From NCBI GenBank assembly GCA_025055635.1, contig JANWWQ010000015.1, positions 1 through 36,728 on the forward strand: a stretch of DNA of 36,728 bases, in the 5' to 3' direction. The notes beneath the pieces are model-generated. The model had not been told where the DNA came from. It saw only the letters and a list, made by a program, of their open reading frames with translations, and ran no database searches. Below are positions 8,182 to 17,403 of the stretch, one piece after another. This DNA is from Flavobacteriales bacterium. GTDB lineage: Bacteria > Bacteroidota > Bacteroidia > CAIKAF01. Made by a program: the position numbers and the translations under genes. Each line of letters opens with the position of its first letter. The stretch's first letter is position 1.

Positions 8182-9761
8182 CAGGAGGCAAAATTTTGGG
8201 CAACTTGCTGAGCCACCTTGTCCAGGATGGCCGTTACCTCGTCATCAATTTTACCCTCCTTGAGGGTTTGGAGGGCTTGCGGATACTGGGCCCTGAGGGC
8301 AGCGATGTAGGACTTTTCAAAGTCCTTGACCCGGGGAATAGGCACAGACCGCAACAGGTTGCGTGTCCCCGCGTAGATGATGGCAATCTGCTCCTCAACA
8401 GGCACCGGGGAAAATTGGGGTTGCTTCAGGATTTCCACGTTGCGGGCTCCCTTTTCCAGAATGTTCTTTGTGGCAGCATCCAGGTCTGACCCGAACTTGG
8501 CAAATGCTTCCAGTTCCCGGTATTGGGCTTGGTCAAGCTTCAGGGTACCGGCCACCTTTTTCATGGACTTTATCTGGGCATTTCCACCCACGCGCGAAAC
8601 GGAAATCCCTACATTTATAGCAGGTCGCACGCCAGCATTGAACAACCCTGCTTCCAAAAAGATTTGGCCGTCGGTAATAGAAATAACGTTGGTGGGGATG
8701 TAGGCCGAAACGTCGCCGGCTTGGGTTTCAATAATGGGCAGGGCTGTAAGAGAGCCTCCCCCTTTCACCATATGGCGGATGCTCTCCGGCAGGTCGTTCA
8801 TCTGAGCGGCGATACGATCGTCCTTGATGATTTTGGCAGCTCTTTCCAACAGACGGCTGTGTAGGTAAAACACATCGCCCGGATAGGCCTCCCGCCCCGG
8901 TGGACGGCGCACCAGCAGTGATACCTCCCGATAAGCTACGGCCTGCTTGGACAGATCATCATAGACAATGAGGGCAGGCCTTCCGGTGTCGCGGAAATAT
9001 TCGCCGATTGCACATCCCGCCATAGGTGCATACATCTGCATAGGAGCTGGATCAGAAGCTGTGGCGGAAACGATTACCGTGTAAGGCATGGCTCCATAGT
9101 CCTCTAAAATTTTAGCAATTTGCGCCACACTGGAGCCTTTTTGCCCAATAGCTACGTAAATGCAGTACACCGGCTCTCCCTTCTCGTAGCATTCCCTTTG
9201 ATTGATAATGGTATCAATAGCAATGGCCGTTTTGCCTGTTTGACGGTCCCCTATGATGAGTTCGCGCTGGCCGCGCCCTATGGGGATCATGGCGTCAATA
9301 GCCTTAATGCCTGTTTGCAAGGGCTCATTAACCGGCTGACGGAAGATGACCCCCGGCGCCTTGCGTTCCAGGGGCATGCTGTACAGTGGCCCTTGAATGG
9401 GTCCTTTACCATCTATGGGCTGTCCAAGGGGGTCCACCACACGGCCCAGCATCCCTTCGCCCACATCTATGGAAGCCACCTTGCCAAGTCGTTTCACCAC
9501 CTGCCCTTCCCGCACTTCTTGTGAGGGCCCCAACATGATAATACCCACATTGTCTTCTTCCAGGTTGAAGGCGATGCCTCGCACCCCATTCTCAAATTCC
9601 ACTAATTCACCGGCCTGCACGTTATTTAGGCCATAAACACGGGCAATACCATCGCCTACCTGCAAAATGGTGCCCACTTCCTGTAGTTCGGCTTCGCTTT
9701 TTAATCCGGAAAGTTGTTCGCGTAAAATTGCAGAGACTTCTGCCGGTTTAATTTCTGCCAT
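8181..9761 (-). CDS. atpA: F1 ATP synthase alpha subunit
   Basis: Alpha forms the hexamer with beta and carries the non-catalytic nucleotide sites. The 526-residue product has the N-terminal beta barrel, Walker A GDRQTGKT at residues 171-178, and the conserved SRVGGNAQ segment with the arginine that reaches the neighbouring catalytic site. The start [10 protein letters not shown] at 9761 is standard; an in-frame extension to 9782 adds only seven residues. It lies 246 bases after atpH, an unusually wide gap, and overlaps atpG by one base. Confidence 0.97.
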   Translation of the reverse strand: MAEIKPAEVSAILREQLSGLKSEAELQEVGTILQVGDGIARVYGLNNVQAGELVEFENGVRGIAFNLEEDNVGIIMLGPSQEVREGQVVKRLGKVASIDVGEGMLGRVVDPLGQPIDGKGPIQGPLYSMPLERKAPGVIFRQPVNEPLQTGIKAIDAMIPIGRGQRELIIGDRQTGKTAIAIDTIINQRECYEKGEPVYCIYVAIGQKGSSVAQIAKILEDYGAMPYTVIVSATASDPAPMQMYAPMAGCAIGEYFRDTGRPALIVYDDLSKQAVAYREVSLLVRRPPGREAYPGDVFYLHSRLLERAAKIIKDDRIAAQMNDLPESIRHMVKGGGSLTALPIIETQAGDVSAYIPTNVISITDGQIFLEAGLFNAGVRPAINVGISVSRVGGNAQIKSMKKVAGTLKLDQAQYRELEAFAKFGSDLDAATKNILEKGARNVEILKQPQFSPVPVEEQIAIIYAGTRNLLRSVPIPRVKDFEKSYIAALRAQYPQALQTLKEGKIDDEVTAILDKVAQQVAQNFAS

Positions 9762-10007
9762 AGTTTTTAGTGTTTTGATCAATAAATGGATTATTAGAAA
9801 TGATTTTTCTTTGGAAAATAAATATTAAAGCTTTTTGAAATTCGGAGGAATTGACAAAGCCAGAATTGGTTTTAATATTTAAAAAATTTTTTTGCATTTT
9901 AAAACAGATTTGGGTTGGGCTGAAATAAGTCCCAAAGCCACATCTGGATAGGCCAGAATTTTCAGGGTATTTGTTTGGTGTGGCATGATAGGCAGTAGGG
10001 CCCATTG
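9762..10007. other. 246-base AT-rich gap inside the atp operon
   Basis: This spacer lies between the atpH stop and the atpA start. It is AT-rich with runs of A and T on both strands. A minus-strand frame covering it (9748-10005) has no family resemblance and is probably chance. It could hold an internal promoter or processing site for atpA-atpG, but I found no perfect TAnnTTTG box. Confidence 0.6.
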
Positions 10008-10580
10008 TTAAAAATCTTTGATATACAGGTTCTGGCTGAATTGTCTACGAAGAAAGGTGAGTTTGGAAGCGTAGGAAGCATCCACTCGGCGATCGCCCAC
10101 CTGTAAGATAAATCCCCCTACCAGCTCAGGCTTTACCTGTTCTATTAATTCTAAATGTTTTAAGCCTTCCGAAGAGAGTTGATGCATGATACGCTGTTTA
10201 ATCTCATCCAAATGATGAGGAGCGAGGGGCCAGGCAGTGAAAAGATAAGCTGTCATGCGTCCTTCTTCTGCGTCACACATGGCAACGAATTCAGAAGCAA
10301 TATCACCTAAAAGCCTTTCGCGACGGGCTTTGGTCAGTTTTTCAATGAAAAGGCGCAGAATGGGACGGAGATTTCCTCCCATCAATCGGTCCAAAGCCCG
10401 AACCTTCGTGTCAGGCTTTATGATTGGGCTCCGCAAAAAAATCCGAAGGTCTTCAGAACCCTTGAACAGATCGCGCAATTTTTTAAAATCTTGATAGAGG
10501 GAGGCAGTCTCTCCACGTTCGTCGGCCAGTTGCTTAATGGCCAAGGCGTATCTGTGCGATAGCCGCAGGTGAGCCGCCAT
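10008..10580 (-). CDS. atpH: F1 ATP synthase delta subunit (OSCP)
   Basis: Delta ties the top of F1 to the peripheral stalk. The 190-residue product has the family pattern: an N-terminal helical bundle (RYALAIKQLADERGE), FLRSPIIKPDTKVRALDRLMGG, and the C-terminal KPELVGGFILQVGDRRVDASYASKL signature. Its start follows the atpF stop by one base, so the genes are closely linked. Confidence 0.95.
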   Translation of the reverse strand: MAAHLRLSHRYALAIKQLADERGETASLYQDFKKLRDLFKGSEDLRIFLRSPIIKPDTKVRALDRLMGGNLRPILRLFIEKLTKARRERLLGDIASEFVAMCDAEEGRMTAYLFTAWPLAPHHLDEIKQRIMHQLSSEGLKHLELIEQVKPELVGGFILQVGDRRVDASYASKLTFLRRQFSQNLYIKDF

Positions 10581-10581
10581 A

Positions 10582-11079
10582 TTAATTTAGTTTTATATCA
10601 TCCAGCAGTTGGCGGATGGCTTGGTCGCGTAGGGCCTCATCTTGCAGGCGGAGGCGCATGATTTTCTCAGCTATTTCAAGGGATAGCATACCCACCTGGT
10701 TTTTCAGGTCAGTGAGGGCCTTCATTCTTTCATTATGAATGTTTTCCCGGGCTTGTTCCAGGAGGCGCTGGGCTTCGGCGGCAGCCTTCTCTTTGGCTTC
10801 TGCCACCATTTTCTCGGAAGCCTCACGTGCGGCTTTCAAGATGGCTTCCCGTTCCCGAGCGGCCTCGGCCACCAGGCTCTCATTACGGAGCTGGATCTCC
10901 TTGAGCCGCTTCTCAGCTTCTTCGGCTGCGGATAAAGCCTGGCTTATCCTTTCCTCTCGTTCCTTTAAAGCTTTTAAGATGGGCTTCCACGCAAATTTTT
11001 TCAACAAGAACAAAAGGACCAGAAAGGCCAGTGTGGTCCAGAAAATCAATCCTATGCCGGGGCTTACCAGTTGATCCAT
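10582..11079 (-). CDS. atpF: F0 ATP synthase b subunit
   Basis: The b subunit dimer forms the peripheral stalk. The 165-residue product has one membrane segment near the N-terminus (about residues 8-27, GIGLIFWTTLAFLVLLFLL), followed by FAWKPILKALKEREERI and a long charged coiled coil rich in Ala and Glu to about residue 150. Length and layout are typical. A terminator-like hairpin lies between it and atpE. Confidence 0.95.
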   Translation of the reverse strand: MDQLVSPGIGLIFWTTLAFLVLLFLLKKFAWKPILKALKEREERISQALSAAEEAEKRLKEIQLRNESLVAEAAREREAILKAAREASEKMVAEAKEKAAAEAQRLLEQARENIHNERMKALTDLKNQVGMLSLEIAEKIMRLRLQDEALRDQAIRQLLDDIKLN

Positions 11080-11090
11080 ATCATCCGTGT

Positions 11091-11123
11091 TTAAAAGGCC
11101 CCGCCCTCCAGGGACGGGGCCTG
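11091..11123 (-). terminator. Terminator-like hairpin between atpE and atpF
   Basis: On the minus strand GGCCCCG (from 11121) pairs with CGGGGCC (ending at 11097), extended by three inner G-C pairs after a one-base bulge, with a four-base loop, and is followed by TTTT. This looks like a weak intrinsic terminator or an RNA-end stabiliser downstream of atpE. Confidence 0.7.
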
Positions 11124-11139
11124 TGGAACTAGGTTTTCT

Positions 11140-11385
11140 TTACTTCAGGAATATCACCAGCAGGCACACGATTATGCCAAAAAACACGGCGCCTTCCACC
11201 AGAGCCGCAGCCACAATCATGTTGGCGCGGATATCGTTGAGGCTCTCGGGCTGCCGGGCAATGGACTCCAGGGCCGATTTGCCGATGTTTCCGATGCCTA
11301 GGCCGGCGCCAATCGCAGCCAGGCCTGCTCCAATACCGGCCATTCCGTAATGTCCGGTTTCCATGATGAACTGTACGAGATTCAT
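11140..11385 (-). CDS. atpE: F0 ATP synthase c subunit
   Basis: The c subunit builds the rotating membrane ring. From the ATG at 11385 the product is 81 residues with two membrane helices, a glycine-rich first helix (GIGAGLAAIGAGLGIG), the polar loop ARQPE (43-47) and the ion-binding Glu64 in ALVEGAVFFG. No Ser or Thr follows Glu64, so proton coupling is more likely than sodium, an inference from known c rings. An upstream in-frame start at 11412 would add nine residues before the normal N-terminus and was not chosen. Confidence 0.95.
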   Translation of the reverse strand: MNLVQFIMETGHYGMAGIGAGLAAIGAGLGIGNIGKSALESIARQPESLNDIRANMIVAAALVEGAVFFGIIVCLLVIFLK

Positions 11386-11417
11386 GTGTGTATGGTTTTT
11401 ATGGGTTTTCAAAAGGT

Positions 11418-12644
11418 TTAATGGACATGGGATGCGGAATGATGATGTTCTTCCACGGCCTGGCCAAAATAGATGGCCGAAAGCAGCGTGAACACATAAG
11501 CCTGAAGGAAAGCCACTAGGAGCTCCAACAGGTTCATAAAGATGGTAAAAAGCATGGAAAAAGGCGATGTGGCGTAGCCAGCCAGGGGCCCAAATAGGGC
11601 ACTAAAAATGAAGATTAAGGCTACAAAGCTCAAAATAATGATGTGTCCGGCGGTGATGTTGGCAAACAACCGCAGCATCAATACCAGCGGTTTGTTGAAC
11701 ATACCCATGATTTCTATGGGTATCAACAAGGGATAAAGCACCTTGGGAACACCAGGTGGCCAAAAAATATGGCTCCAATAAGAGGCATTACCGTTTAAGC
11801 ATGTAAGCGCGAAAGTGAAAGCAGCTAAAGTGAGCGTCACAGCGATATTGCCCGTGATATTAAACCCTCCGATAAATGGGATAAGGCCTAAAAGATTGCA
11901 GGTAAAAATGAAGAAAAAAACGGTGAGCAGATAGGGGAGGAATTTTTCATACTTGGGGCCGATAGAGGGCTTAGCGATTTCGTCACGCACGAAAAGGATG
12001 AGCGTTTCCAAGACATTCTGAAACCCTTTGGGAGCAGTCACGCCCTGGCGCTGGTAGGCCTTAGCTGCCGCTCTAAAAAGAAGGAAAAGAAGAATAAAGG
12101 CCAGAAAAATGCCCGCCACATTTTTTGTTATGGACAAATCCAGAGGTCGTTTATTAAGGGGTTTACCGTCAGGTCCTAAACGGAGACCACCATCTTCTGC
12201 TAAATAAATTTTGTGCTTATAGAGAATGTAAGGCCCATAAGCATGAGCTCCAGGCGGGAGCTCGGAATGGTCGGGCTGTTTGGGGGTATGAATAGGGGTA
12301 TCTGCCGAGTAGGTGGCATTCTGGGAATGTTCAGCAGTTTGATGTTCTCTCCCATGATGAAAGGCAGATGACCAGAAAACATCCCAACCGAACTCCCGGC
12401 TATATAAAATTACCGGCAAAGGAACAGAAATGTGCACTTCGTCAGGTTGTCCTTCGTGTAGGGTGAAAAAATGGATTTCGTGGGCATCCAAAATGTGATC
12501 CCCAATCATCTGGCCGGCGTCAAATCCCTTACCCTGATTTCCAGAGGCCCAGGTGGGCAAGAACCCGAATACAAGACTTAATGAAGCCCTTATGAGAACA
12601 ATTATAACATTGATTATCAAATTGTTGCTTCTTAAAACTTGCAT
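11418..12644 (-). CDS. atpB: F0 ATP synthase a subunit
   Basis: The a subunit forms the proton half-channels next to the c ring. The product is 408 residues, well above the about 270 of E. coli, because of an N-terminal signal-like segment and a hydrophilic, His-rich domain of about 170 residues, as is usual in Bacteroidota. The conserved membrane part begins near residue 180 and includes LMLRLFANITAGH with the essential Arg near residue 324, and a final ELLVAFLQAYVFTLLSAIYFG helix. The C-terminus is His-rich. It is the first gene of the atpB-E-F-H-A-G operon; atpD and atpC must lie elsewhere. Confidence 0.95.
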   Translation of the reverse strand: MQVLRSNNLIINVIIVLIRASLSLVFGFLPTWASGNQGKGFDAGQMIGDHILDAHEIHFFTLHEGQPDEVHISVPLPVILYSREFGWDVFWSSAFHHGREHQTAEHSQNATYSADTPIHTPKQPDHSELPPGAHAYGPYILYKHKIYLAEDGGLRLGPDGKPLNKRPLDLSITKNVAGIFLAFILLFLLFRAAAKAYQRQGVTAPKGFQNVLETLILFVRDEIAKPSIGPKYEKFLPYLLTVFFFIFTCNLLGLIPFIGGFNITGNIAVTLTLAAFTFALTCLNGNASYWSHIFWPPGVPKVLYPLLIPIEIMGMFNKPLVLMLRLFANITAGHIIILSFVALIFIFSALFGPLAGYATSPFSMLFTIFMNLLELLVAFLQAYVFTLLSAIYFGQAVEEHHHSASHVH

Positions 12645-12654
12645 TTTCGGGCTG

Positions 12655-12662
12655 CAAAAGTA
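12655..12662 (-). promoter_or_regulatory. -7 promoter box of the atp operon
   Basis: TACTTTTG on the minus strand matches TAnnTTTG and ends ten bases before the atpB ATG, predicting a leader of only about six bases. The same TACTTTTGC string precedes glyA and the HU gene. Confidence 0.55.
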
Positions 12663-13318
12663 GGTTTTTGATTTGGAAAAATGAAAAACAATTTCAGCGG
12701 AAAAGGTTTTAGGAGAAATGGGAATGCGTTTTCGGGGCCTAGAAGGATAATAATTAAAAAAAATTTAATATCTGTGATAACCTAAGCACCCCAAAAAGCT
12801 TTTCCTTCGGAACGGTTCTCCATTTAAGGTTCAGGCTTATCTATTAACGGAAAGGCTTTTCACTAAATATCCGAAAAGATCTGGTATCGTCCATCTGGAA
12901 TGCATAGACCTGGGATTGCCATCCTTTTAAGTTATGATTTTATGATAGCAAATTGAATATCGGGTCTGGACAAGTAGGTATGAAATCAAAGTTTTGTTTA
13001 TTTTATTATTTAAAGGTAAATATGGTAATTGCGATACTTTTTTATTTAATTAATTTGAAAAGGTAATTCCATTTTGCTTCCCCACTATATTTCGTTTGAA
13101 TAAAGAAAAAGGAAATAAAATAAGACATTTTTACCATTAATTAAAAAATAGAAAAAATTTCTGGATATAATTAATCCTATTATGGTCACCAATAAAACAT
13201 TCAATCCAGTGTATTTGATGAAGTATTGTTTTAACATTACATTACCTAACTTTATCGCCGAACCGAATCATTATGCTTAAAGGGGGCTTTTTAAAATGCA
13301 GAATTGAGTTGGGAACCA

Positions 13319-13326
13319 TACTTTTG
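13319..13326 (+). promoter_or_regulatory. -7 promoter box of glyA
   Basis: TACTTTTG is a perfect TAnnTTTG match 18 bases before the GTG start at 13345. No clear -33 TTG was seen at 19-21 bases. Confidence 0.5.
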
Positions 13327-13344
13327 CACCGCTAGAAATTTTTT

Positions 13345-14619
13345 GTGAAAGATCCGCACATTTTTGATCTCATTGCACGGGAATATTATCGCCAGGCCCG
13401 TGGGGTGGAACTGATAGCATCAGAGAATTACGTGAGCGATCAAGTGATGCGTGCTATGGGCAGTGTGCTCACCAACAAGTACGCAGAAGGTTATCCGGGT
13501 CGTCGGTACTATGGGGGCTGCGAAGTAATTGATGAGGTGGAAACCCTGGCCATGGAGCGGTTGAAGCAGTTATTTGGTGCCGCCTGGGTCAATGTGCAGC
13601 CCCATAGTGGGGCGCAAGCTAACGCCGCCGTGATGCTCGCCTGCCTCAAGCCTGGAGATACTATTCTGGGTTTTAATCTTTCTCATGGTGGCCATTTAAC
13701 ACACGGTTCTCCTGTCAATTTTTCGGGTAAACTTTATAGGGCTGTGTTTTACGGTGTGGAGAGGGAAACAGGTCTGATTAACTATGACCATGTGGAAGAG
13801 ATTGCCCAGCGCGAAAAACCCCGTCTGATCGTGTGCGGAGCCTCGGCCTACCCCCGTGATTGGGATTATGCCCGTCTGCGCAAGATCGCTGACAGCGTTG
13901 GCGCCGTTTTGCTTGCTGATATTGCCCATCCGGCCGGACTGATTGCAAAGGGCTTGCTGAACAATCCTTTGCCCCATTGCCACGTGGTGAGTTCCACTAC
14001 GCATAAGACTTTGCGTGGACCACGCGGCGGGGTGCTCATGATGGGTCAAGACTTTGTGAATTTTTTGGGAGAAAAAAATCCTAAAGGTGATCTCAAGTTA
14101 ATGTCCGTTGTGTTGGATTCTGCCGTTTTTCCCGGCACTCAGGGTGGACCGCTGGAACATGTAATTGCGGCAAAAGCTGTGGCTTTTTGGGAAGCTCTGC
14201 AACCAGGTTTCACGCGTTATGTGGAACGTGTACGAGCTAATGCCCGTCGGCTGGGCGTTGCACTGGCTGATCGGGGCTACCAGTTGGCCACCGGTGGCAC
14301 GGATAACCATTTGTTGCTCATTGACCTGCGCAACAAGGGGCTGACCGGCAAAGAGGCGGAAACTATTTTAGGTAAAGTGCACATTACTGTGAACAAAAAC
14401 ATGGTGCCTTTTGATGATAAGTCGCCCTTCGTGACCTCCGGTATACGATTAGGCACGGCCGCCGTGACAACCCGAGGTTTGCGCGAAGAAGACATGGATC
14501 AGCTCGCAGAATGGATAGATGAGGCCCTTCGGCGACGCCATGATGATCACTTCTTATCGGCCCTGGCTCAGGAAGTTGAACAAAAAATGTTGCCTTATCC
14601 TTTATTTCAATACGAATGA
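13345..14619 (+). CDS. glyA: Serine hydroxymethyltransferase
   Basis: GlyA interconverts serine and glycine with tetrahydrofolate and supplies one-carbon units. The 424-residue product is a fold-type I PLP enzyme. Visible motifs are ELIASENY (22-29), [13 protein letters not shown] (46-58), the aspartate that contacts PLP in ADIAHPAGL (191-199) and the PLP lysine Lys221 in [14 protein letters not shown]. The start is GTG at 13345, supported by the family N-terminus and the promoter just upstream. The stop overlaps the start of the downstream regulator by four bases (ATGA). Confidence 0.97.
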   Translation: MKDPHIFDLIAREYYRQARGVELIASENYVSDQVMRAMGSVLTNKYAEGYPGRRYYGGCEVIDEVETLAMERLKQLFGAAWVNVQPHSGAQANAAVMLACLKPGDTILGFNLSHGGHLTHGSPVNFSGKLYRAVFYGVERETGLINYDHVEEIAQREKPRLIVCGASAYPRDWDYARLRKIADSVGAVLLADIAHPAGLIAKGLLNNPLPHCHVVSSTTHKTLRGPRGGVLMMGQDFVNFLGEKNPKGDLKLMSVVLDSAVFPGTQGGPLEHVIAAKAVAFWEALQPGFTRYVERVRANARRLGVALADRGYQLATGGTDNHLLLIDLRNKGLTGKEAETILGKVHITVNKNMVPFDDKSPFVTSGIRLGTAAVTTRGLREEDMDQLAEWIDEALRRRHDDHFLSALAQEVEQKMLPYPLFQYE

Positions 14620-15320
14620 CCGAAAGTCCTCCTAATTCTTTGAACATAGCTTTAGCTGGCTTCACGCCTCTGGAAGTGTTAGGTTGGGAGCGCCTGGGCG
14701 AGAAGCACGGCTTCAAGGTGCTTCAACCAGTCATAGGTTGTTCCGAGATGCTTCAAGAAGATTGGCAATTTTTTGCCTCTCGTCCCCATGTTTTAGTTGT
14801 ACATGCGGGACGAAGCGACTTTTTTTCCGATGTGCACATAGAGGCCAATCGTCAGGTGTTTCGCTCCGTGCCCACCTTGGTATTAGCTCCTGTAGAGCCA
14901 GCTTTTATCTTTAAAATTCATCGTTATGATATTGCGGGCCTTCTGGCTCCGGAAACTTCAGAGGAAGAACTGGCCGAATGTGTGGCCAAACTGCATCGGG
15001 GAGATAAGTATTTCTCTCCGGCAATTGTAGATGCGCTTGTTGCATTTAGTTACGAACATAGCACGGCCGGGGGACGCACCGCTTCTTCTGCGGCCCACCT
15101 AAAAATAACCCAACCCTTAAGTATCAGAGAGTTGGAAATTCTCCGGCTGGTGGTAAAAGGACTTTCTGCCAAAGAAATTGCGGACAAACTATTCTTGTCT
15201 GTGCATACGATTTACACCCACCGAAAGAATATCCTGCGTAAGTTGGCTTGCAAAAATGCGGCTGAGCTTGTGAGTTATGCCTTAGATAAAGGCCTTTTGC
15301 GCGCCGTTCAGGAAACCTAA
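14616..15320 (+). CDS. LuxR/NarL-type regulator with degenerate receiver domain
   Basis: The 234-residue product has a C-terminal LuxR helix-turn-helix (about 168-228) with the typical [25 protein letters not shown] beginning and [16 protein letters not shown] recognition helix. Residues 8-140 look like a response-regulator receiver by pattern ([53 protein letters not shown]), but the expected phospho-acceptor Asp is His63 and the usual switch Lys is replaced (LLAPETS instead of LLK-type). It is therefore probably not controlled by ordinary phosphorylation. It overlaps glyA by four bases, so the two are translationally coupled. Its targets are unknown. Confidence 0.88.
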   Translation: MTESPPNSLNIALAGFTPLEVLGWERLGEKHGFKVLQPVIGCSEMLQEDWQFFASRPHVLVVHAGRSDFFSDVHIEANRQVFRSVPTLVLAPVEPAFIFKIHRYDIAGLLAPETSEEELAECVAKLHRGDKYFSPAIVDALVAFSYEHSTAGGRTASSAAHLKITQPLSIRELEILRLVVKGLSAKEIADKLFLSVHTIYTHRKNILRKLACKNAAELVSYALDKGLLRAVQET

Positions 15321-15399
15321 AACGACCCCTTAGGGGCCCTTCAGCTATCTGGATAGGTAACCAAGGGAGGAGTTCGTACGTAATAACACTTTGATGCTC

Positions 15400-16425
15400 A
15401 TGAAATTTTCTTTGCAAGCCAGCGGGGGCTTTGTGGTATTGTTATGGCCCTTTTCCATCCATTGCCAACAGACAGGCTCAATTGACATTCCTAGATACGT
15501 GGAAAAATACGCCAATGTGGCTATGCGCCATATGGTGGAATATGGCATTCCTGCCAGCATCACATTGGCTCAGGGAATTTTAGAAAGTGCGGCGGGAACA
15601 AGTGAACTAGCCACGCAAGCCAACAACCACTTTGGGATCAAATGCCATGACTGGCAGGGCGAAACCTACACTTATGATGATGATGCCAAAGGCGAATGCT
15701 TTAGAAAATACCGGAGTCCTGAAGAATCTTACGAAGACCATGCGCTGTTTCTCACCCGTCGTCCCCGCTATGCTCATCTATTTAAGCTGGATAAAATGGA
15801 TTACGTGGCCTGGGCCAAGGGCCTAAAGGCCGCCGGCTATGCCACGCTGAGTACGTACCCAGAAAAACTGATAGGCTACATTGAAAAATATCGCCTTTAT
15901 CGCTATGACAGCCTGGTGTGGCTTCAGCTTCAGACTCAAACCCTCAACCCCCAAAACACCCTCCACCCATCGGATAATTCTTTGTCCCGTCCAAAAACTG
16001 ATAATTCCTCTGTGTTGAGAAAAAATTTAAGCGATTGGACCATGGCTTCGGCTTCGGTGGTTTCCGTGCCTGTACCAGGGAAGAAGCAGCGGCCTATCGA
16101 AATTCATAACGGTTTGAAATCTGTGATCGTTCGGCCCGGTGACACCCAGGAAAGCCTGGCCCAGGAGTTTGATATGGCTGTTTGGCAGATCAGGAGGTTC
16201 AATGAATTAGGACATGGGGAACCGTTGTCTCCGGGTACCCGTCTATATCTAGAGCCCCGCCACGATGCGCACCCTCAGATCAAGTCTGTTGTACTCAGTC
16301 GTTCAGAAACTTGGAAAAGCCTGAGCGCCGCTTATGGAGTGCGCAGTGCATCGCTCAAAGCCATGAATCCAGGTTTGGAAGAGCCATTGCCTGAAGGAGT
16401 GGTGGTGAAACTCAGCAGCGAATGA
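15400..16425 (+). CDS. Exported glucosaminidase (GH73-type) with two LysM-like domains
   Basis: The protein should cut the glycan chains of peptidoglycan. From the ATG at 15400 it is 341 residues; an ATG at 15394 is equally possible. A signal peptide (FVVLLWPFSIHCQ) is followed by a glucosaminidase domain (about 38-165) with GIPASITLAQGILESAAGTSELA containing the likely catalytic Glu62, then NNHFGIKCHDWQG and YEDHALFLTRRPRYAHLF. A low-complexity linker (about 175-230) leads to a LysM domain (about 237-283, VRPGDTQESLAQEFDM) and a second weaker one (about 296-341). It lies 79 bases after the LuxR gene. Confidence 0.92.
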   Translation: MKFSLQASGGFVVLLWPFSIHCQQTGSIDIPRYVEKYANVAMRHMVEYGIPASITLAQGILESAAGTSELATQANNHFGIKCHDWQGETYTYDDDAKGECFRKYRSPEESYEDHALFLTRRPRYAHLFKLDKMDYVAWAKGLKAAGYATLSTYPEKLIGYIEKYRLYRYDSLVWLQLQTQTLNPQNTLHPSDNSLSRPKTDNSSVLRKNLSDWTMASASVVSVPVPGKKQRPIEIHNGLKSVIVRPGDTQESLAQEFDMAVWQIRRFNELGHGEPLSPGTRLYLEPRHDAHPQIKSVVLSRSETWKSLSAAYGVRSASLKAMNPGLEEPLPEGVVVKLSSE

Positions 16426-16556
16426 AAATTTGGAAAACTCAGGGGCTGTTCGTCTTGGGGGCGGCAGGTTCAGAGCCAATCGGTGGATATGGATCCTTTT
16501 TAGACAATGTGATAAATTAAAAATCTTTTAATTTCGCTTGTTAATCGTCGGCTACT

Positions 16557-17123
16557 ATGAAGAAAAAATTCCTTTTTGCTTTATTGGGAGGTGCCATTTT
16601 ATTTGTATGGCAGTTTCTCTCGTTTGCATTCCCTAATTTACACAAGGAAGCGGGCCGTTACACCCCCTTGCAGGACACTTTGCTGGCCGTTATTGCCCGG
16701 ACCGGCTTGGAACCGGGTCACTACATCCTGGGCCGACCTGACCCTGCCCTGGAAAGCGATAGACAAAAAATGGAAGCCGAATTTAAAGCTAAGTACGAAG
16801 GCAAACCGTGGGCCGTTTTGCATTACCAAGAAAAAAACACCATGGAGATGGGTTGGAAGATGGTGCGGGGTTTCATCGTAGATTGCTTTGTGGCCCTGAT
16901 TTTGTTCCTCGTCTTAGAGGTGTTGCGACCTGAATCGTTGGAAAGCCGTGTGGGCGTGGCCGTTGCTGTTGGGTTTATGGGCTTTCTGTTCGGACCCTAC
17001 ACGGGCTACATCTGGTACAATGTACCGGATGTGTGGGCTTATATGGCCGATGGTATCATTCCTTGGGCTTTCTTGGGTGGTTTGGCCCATTTTCTAATGA
17101 GAAAAAAGGAGGCTAATTCTTAG
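16557..17123 (+). CDS. Conserved small integral membrane protein, function unknown
   Basis: The 188-residue product has an N-terminal membrane segment (FLFALLGGAILFVWQFLSFAF), a hydrophilic region of about 85 residues with ESDRQKMEAEFKAKYEGKPWA, and three further membrane segments in the second half (about 108-125, 132-150 and 160-180). It resembles uncharacterised Bacteroidota membrane proteins; I know no function. A near-consensus -7 box TAATTTCG at 16529-16536 lies 20 bases before the ATG. Confidence 0.8.
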   Translation: MKKKFLFALLGGAILFVWQFLSFAFPNLHKEAGRYTPLQDTLLAVIARTGLEPGHYILGRPDPALESDRQKMEAEFKAKYEGKPWAVLHYQEKNTMEMGWKMVRGFIVDCFVALILFLVLEVLRPESLESRVGVAVAVGFMGFLFGPYTGYIWYNVPDVWAYMADGIIPWAFLGGLAHFLMRKKEANS

Positions 17124-17141
17124 GTTTATTGCCGCAGCCCT

Positions 17142-17333
17142 TCACGCCTTGATTTTGATTGCCTCAATGGCGGAGGGATGTTTCCGGGGATAGATGTATA
17201 GGGCCATACGGTCTACATTAAGCAAAATATCATTCTTGGAGAGGCCTTGTAAAGGAACTAGCAGCAAGACCATCTGGGTTTTGACTGCCCGGAAAAGGCT
17301 CTCATTCTCCCCCTGCAAGTAACACAGCTCCCG
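17142..17333 (-). pseudogene. Possible gene remnant or unassigned small frame downstream of the POT gene
   Basis: A minus-strand frame of 63 codons with no ATG runs here and ends at a TGA at 17142-17144. Its translation looks protein-like (LFRAVKTQMVLLLVPLQGL, then KNDILLNVDRMALYIYPRKH). A different frame beginning at ATG 17388 reaches the same place and stops at a TGA at the GGE codon run, so a single frameshift would join them into a protein of about 80 residues starting 16 bases after the transporter stop. It may be a decayed small gene. The family was not recognised. Confidence 0.35.
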
Positions 17334-17403
17334 TCACTGAATTCATAGAATATTTTAAAAAAGGATAAAGGACTTTACTAGAAATCATCCTAAATGCCCA
17401 CCC

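Larger units (their letters stand above)
12645..13344. other. 700-base AT-rich divergent spacer between atpB and glyA
   Basis: This region carries the promoters of the atp operon (box at 12655-12662) and glyA (box at 13319-13326). Between them no frame has coding character and no RNA family was recognised. A segment near 12790-12880 has repeated AAAGCTTTTCC / GGAAAGGCTTTTC-like words that could form weak hairpins. The stretch 12960-13260 is very AT-rich with many A and T runs. Confidence 0.65.

Noticed and set aside
9748-10005. An 85-residue minus-strand frame in the atpH-atpA gap
   Set aside because: No hydrophobic pattern, no family resemblance, AT-driven composition, and it overlaps the atpA start.
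15326-15345. Short CCCCTTAGGGG palindrome after the LuxR gene as a terminator
   Set aside because: The stem is only four pairs with a three-base loop and there is no T-tract after it.
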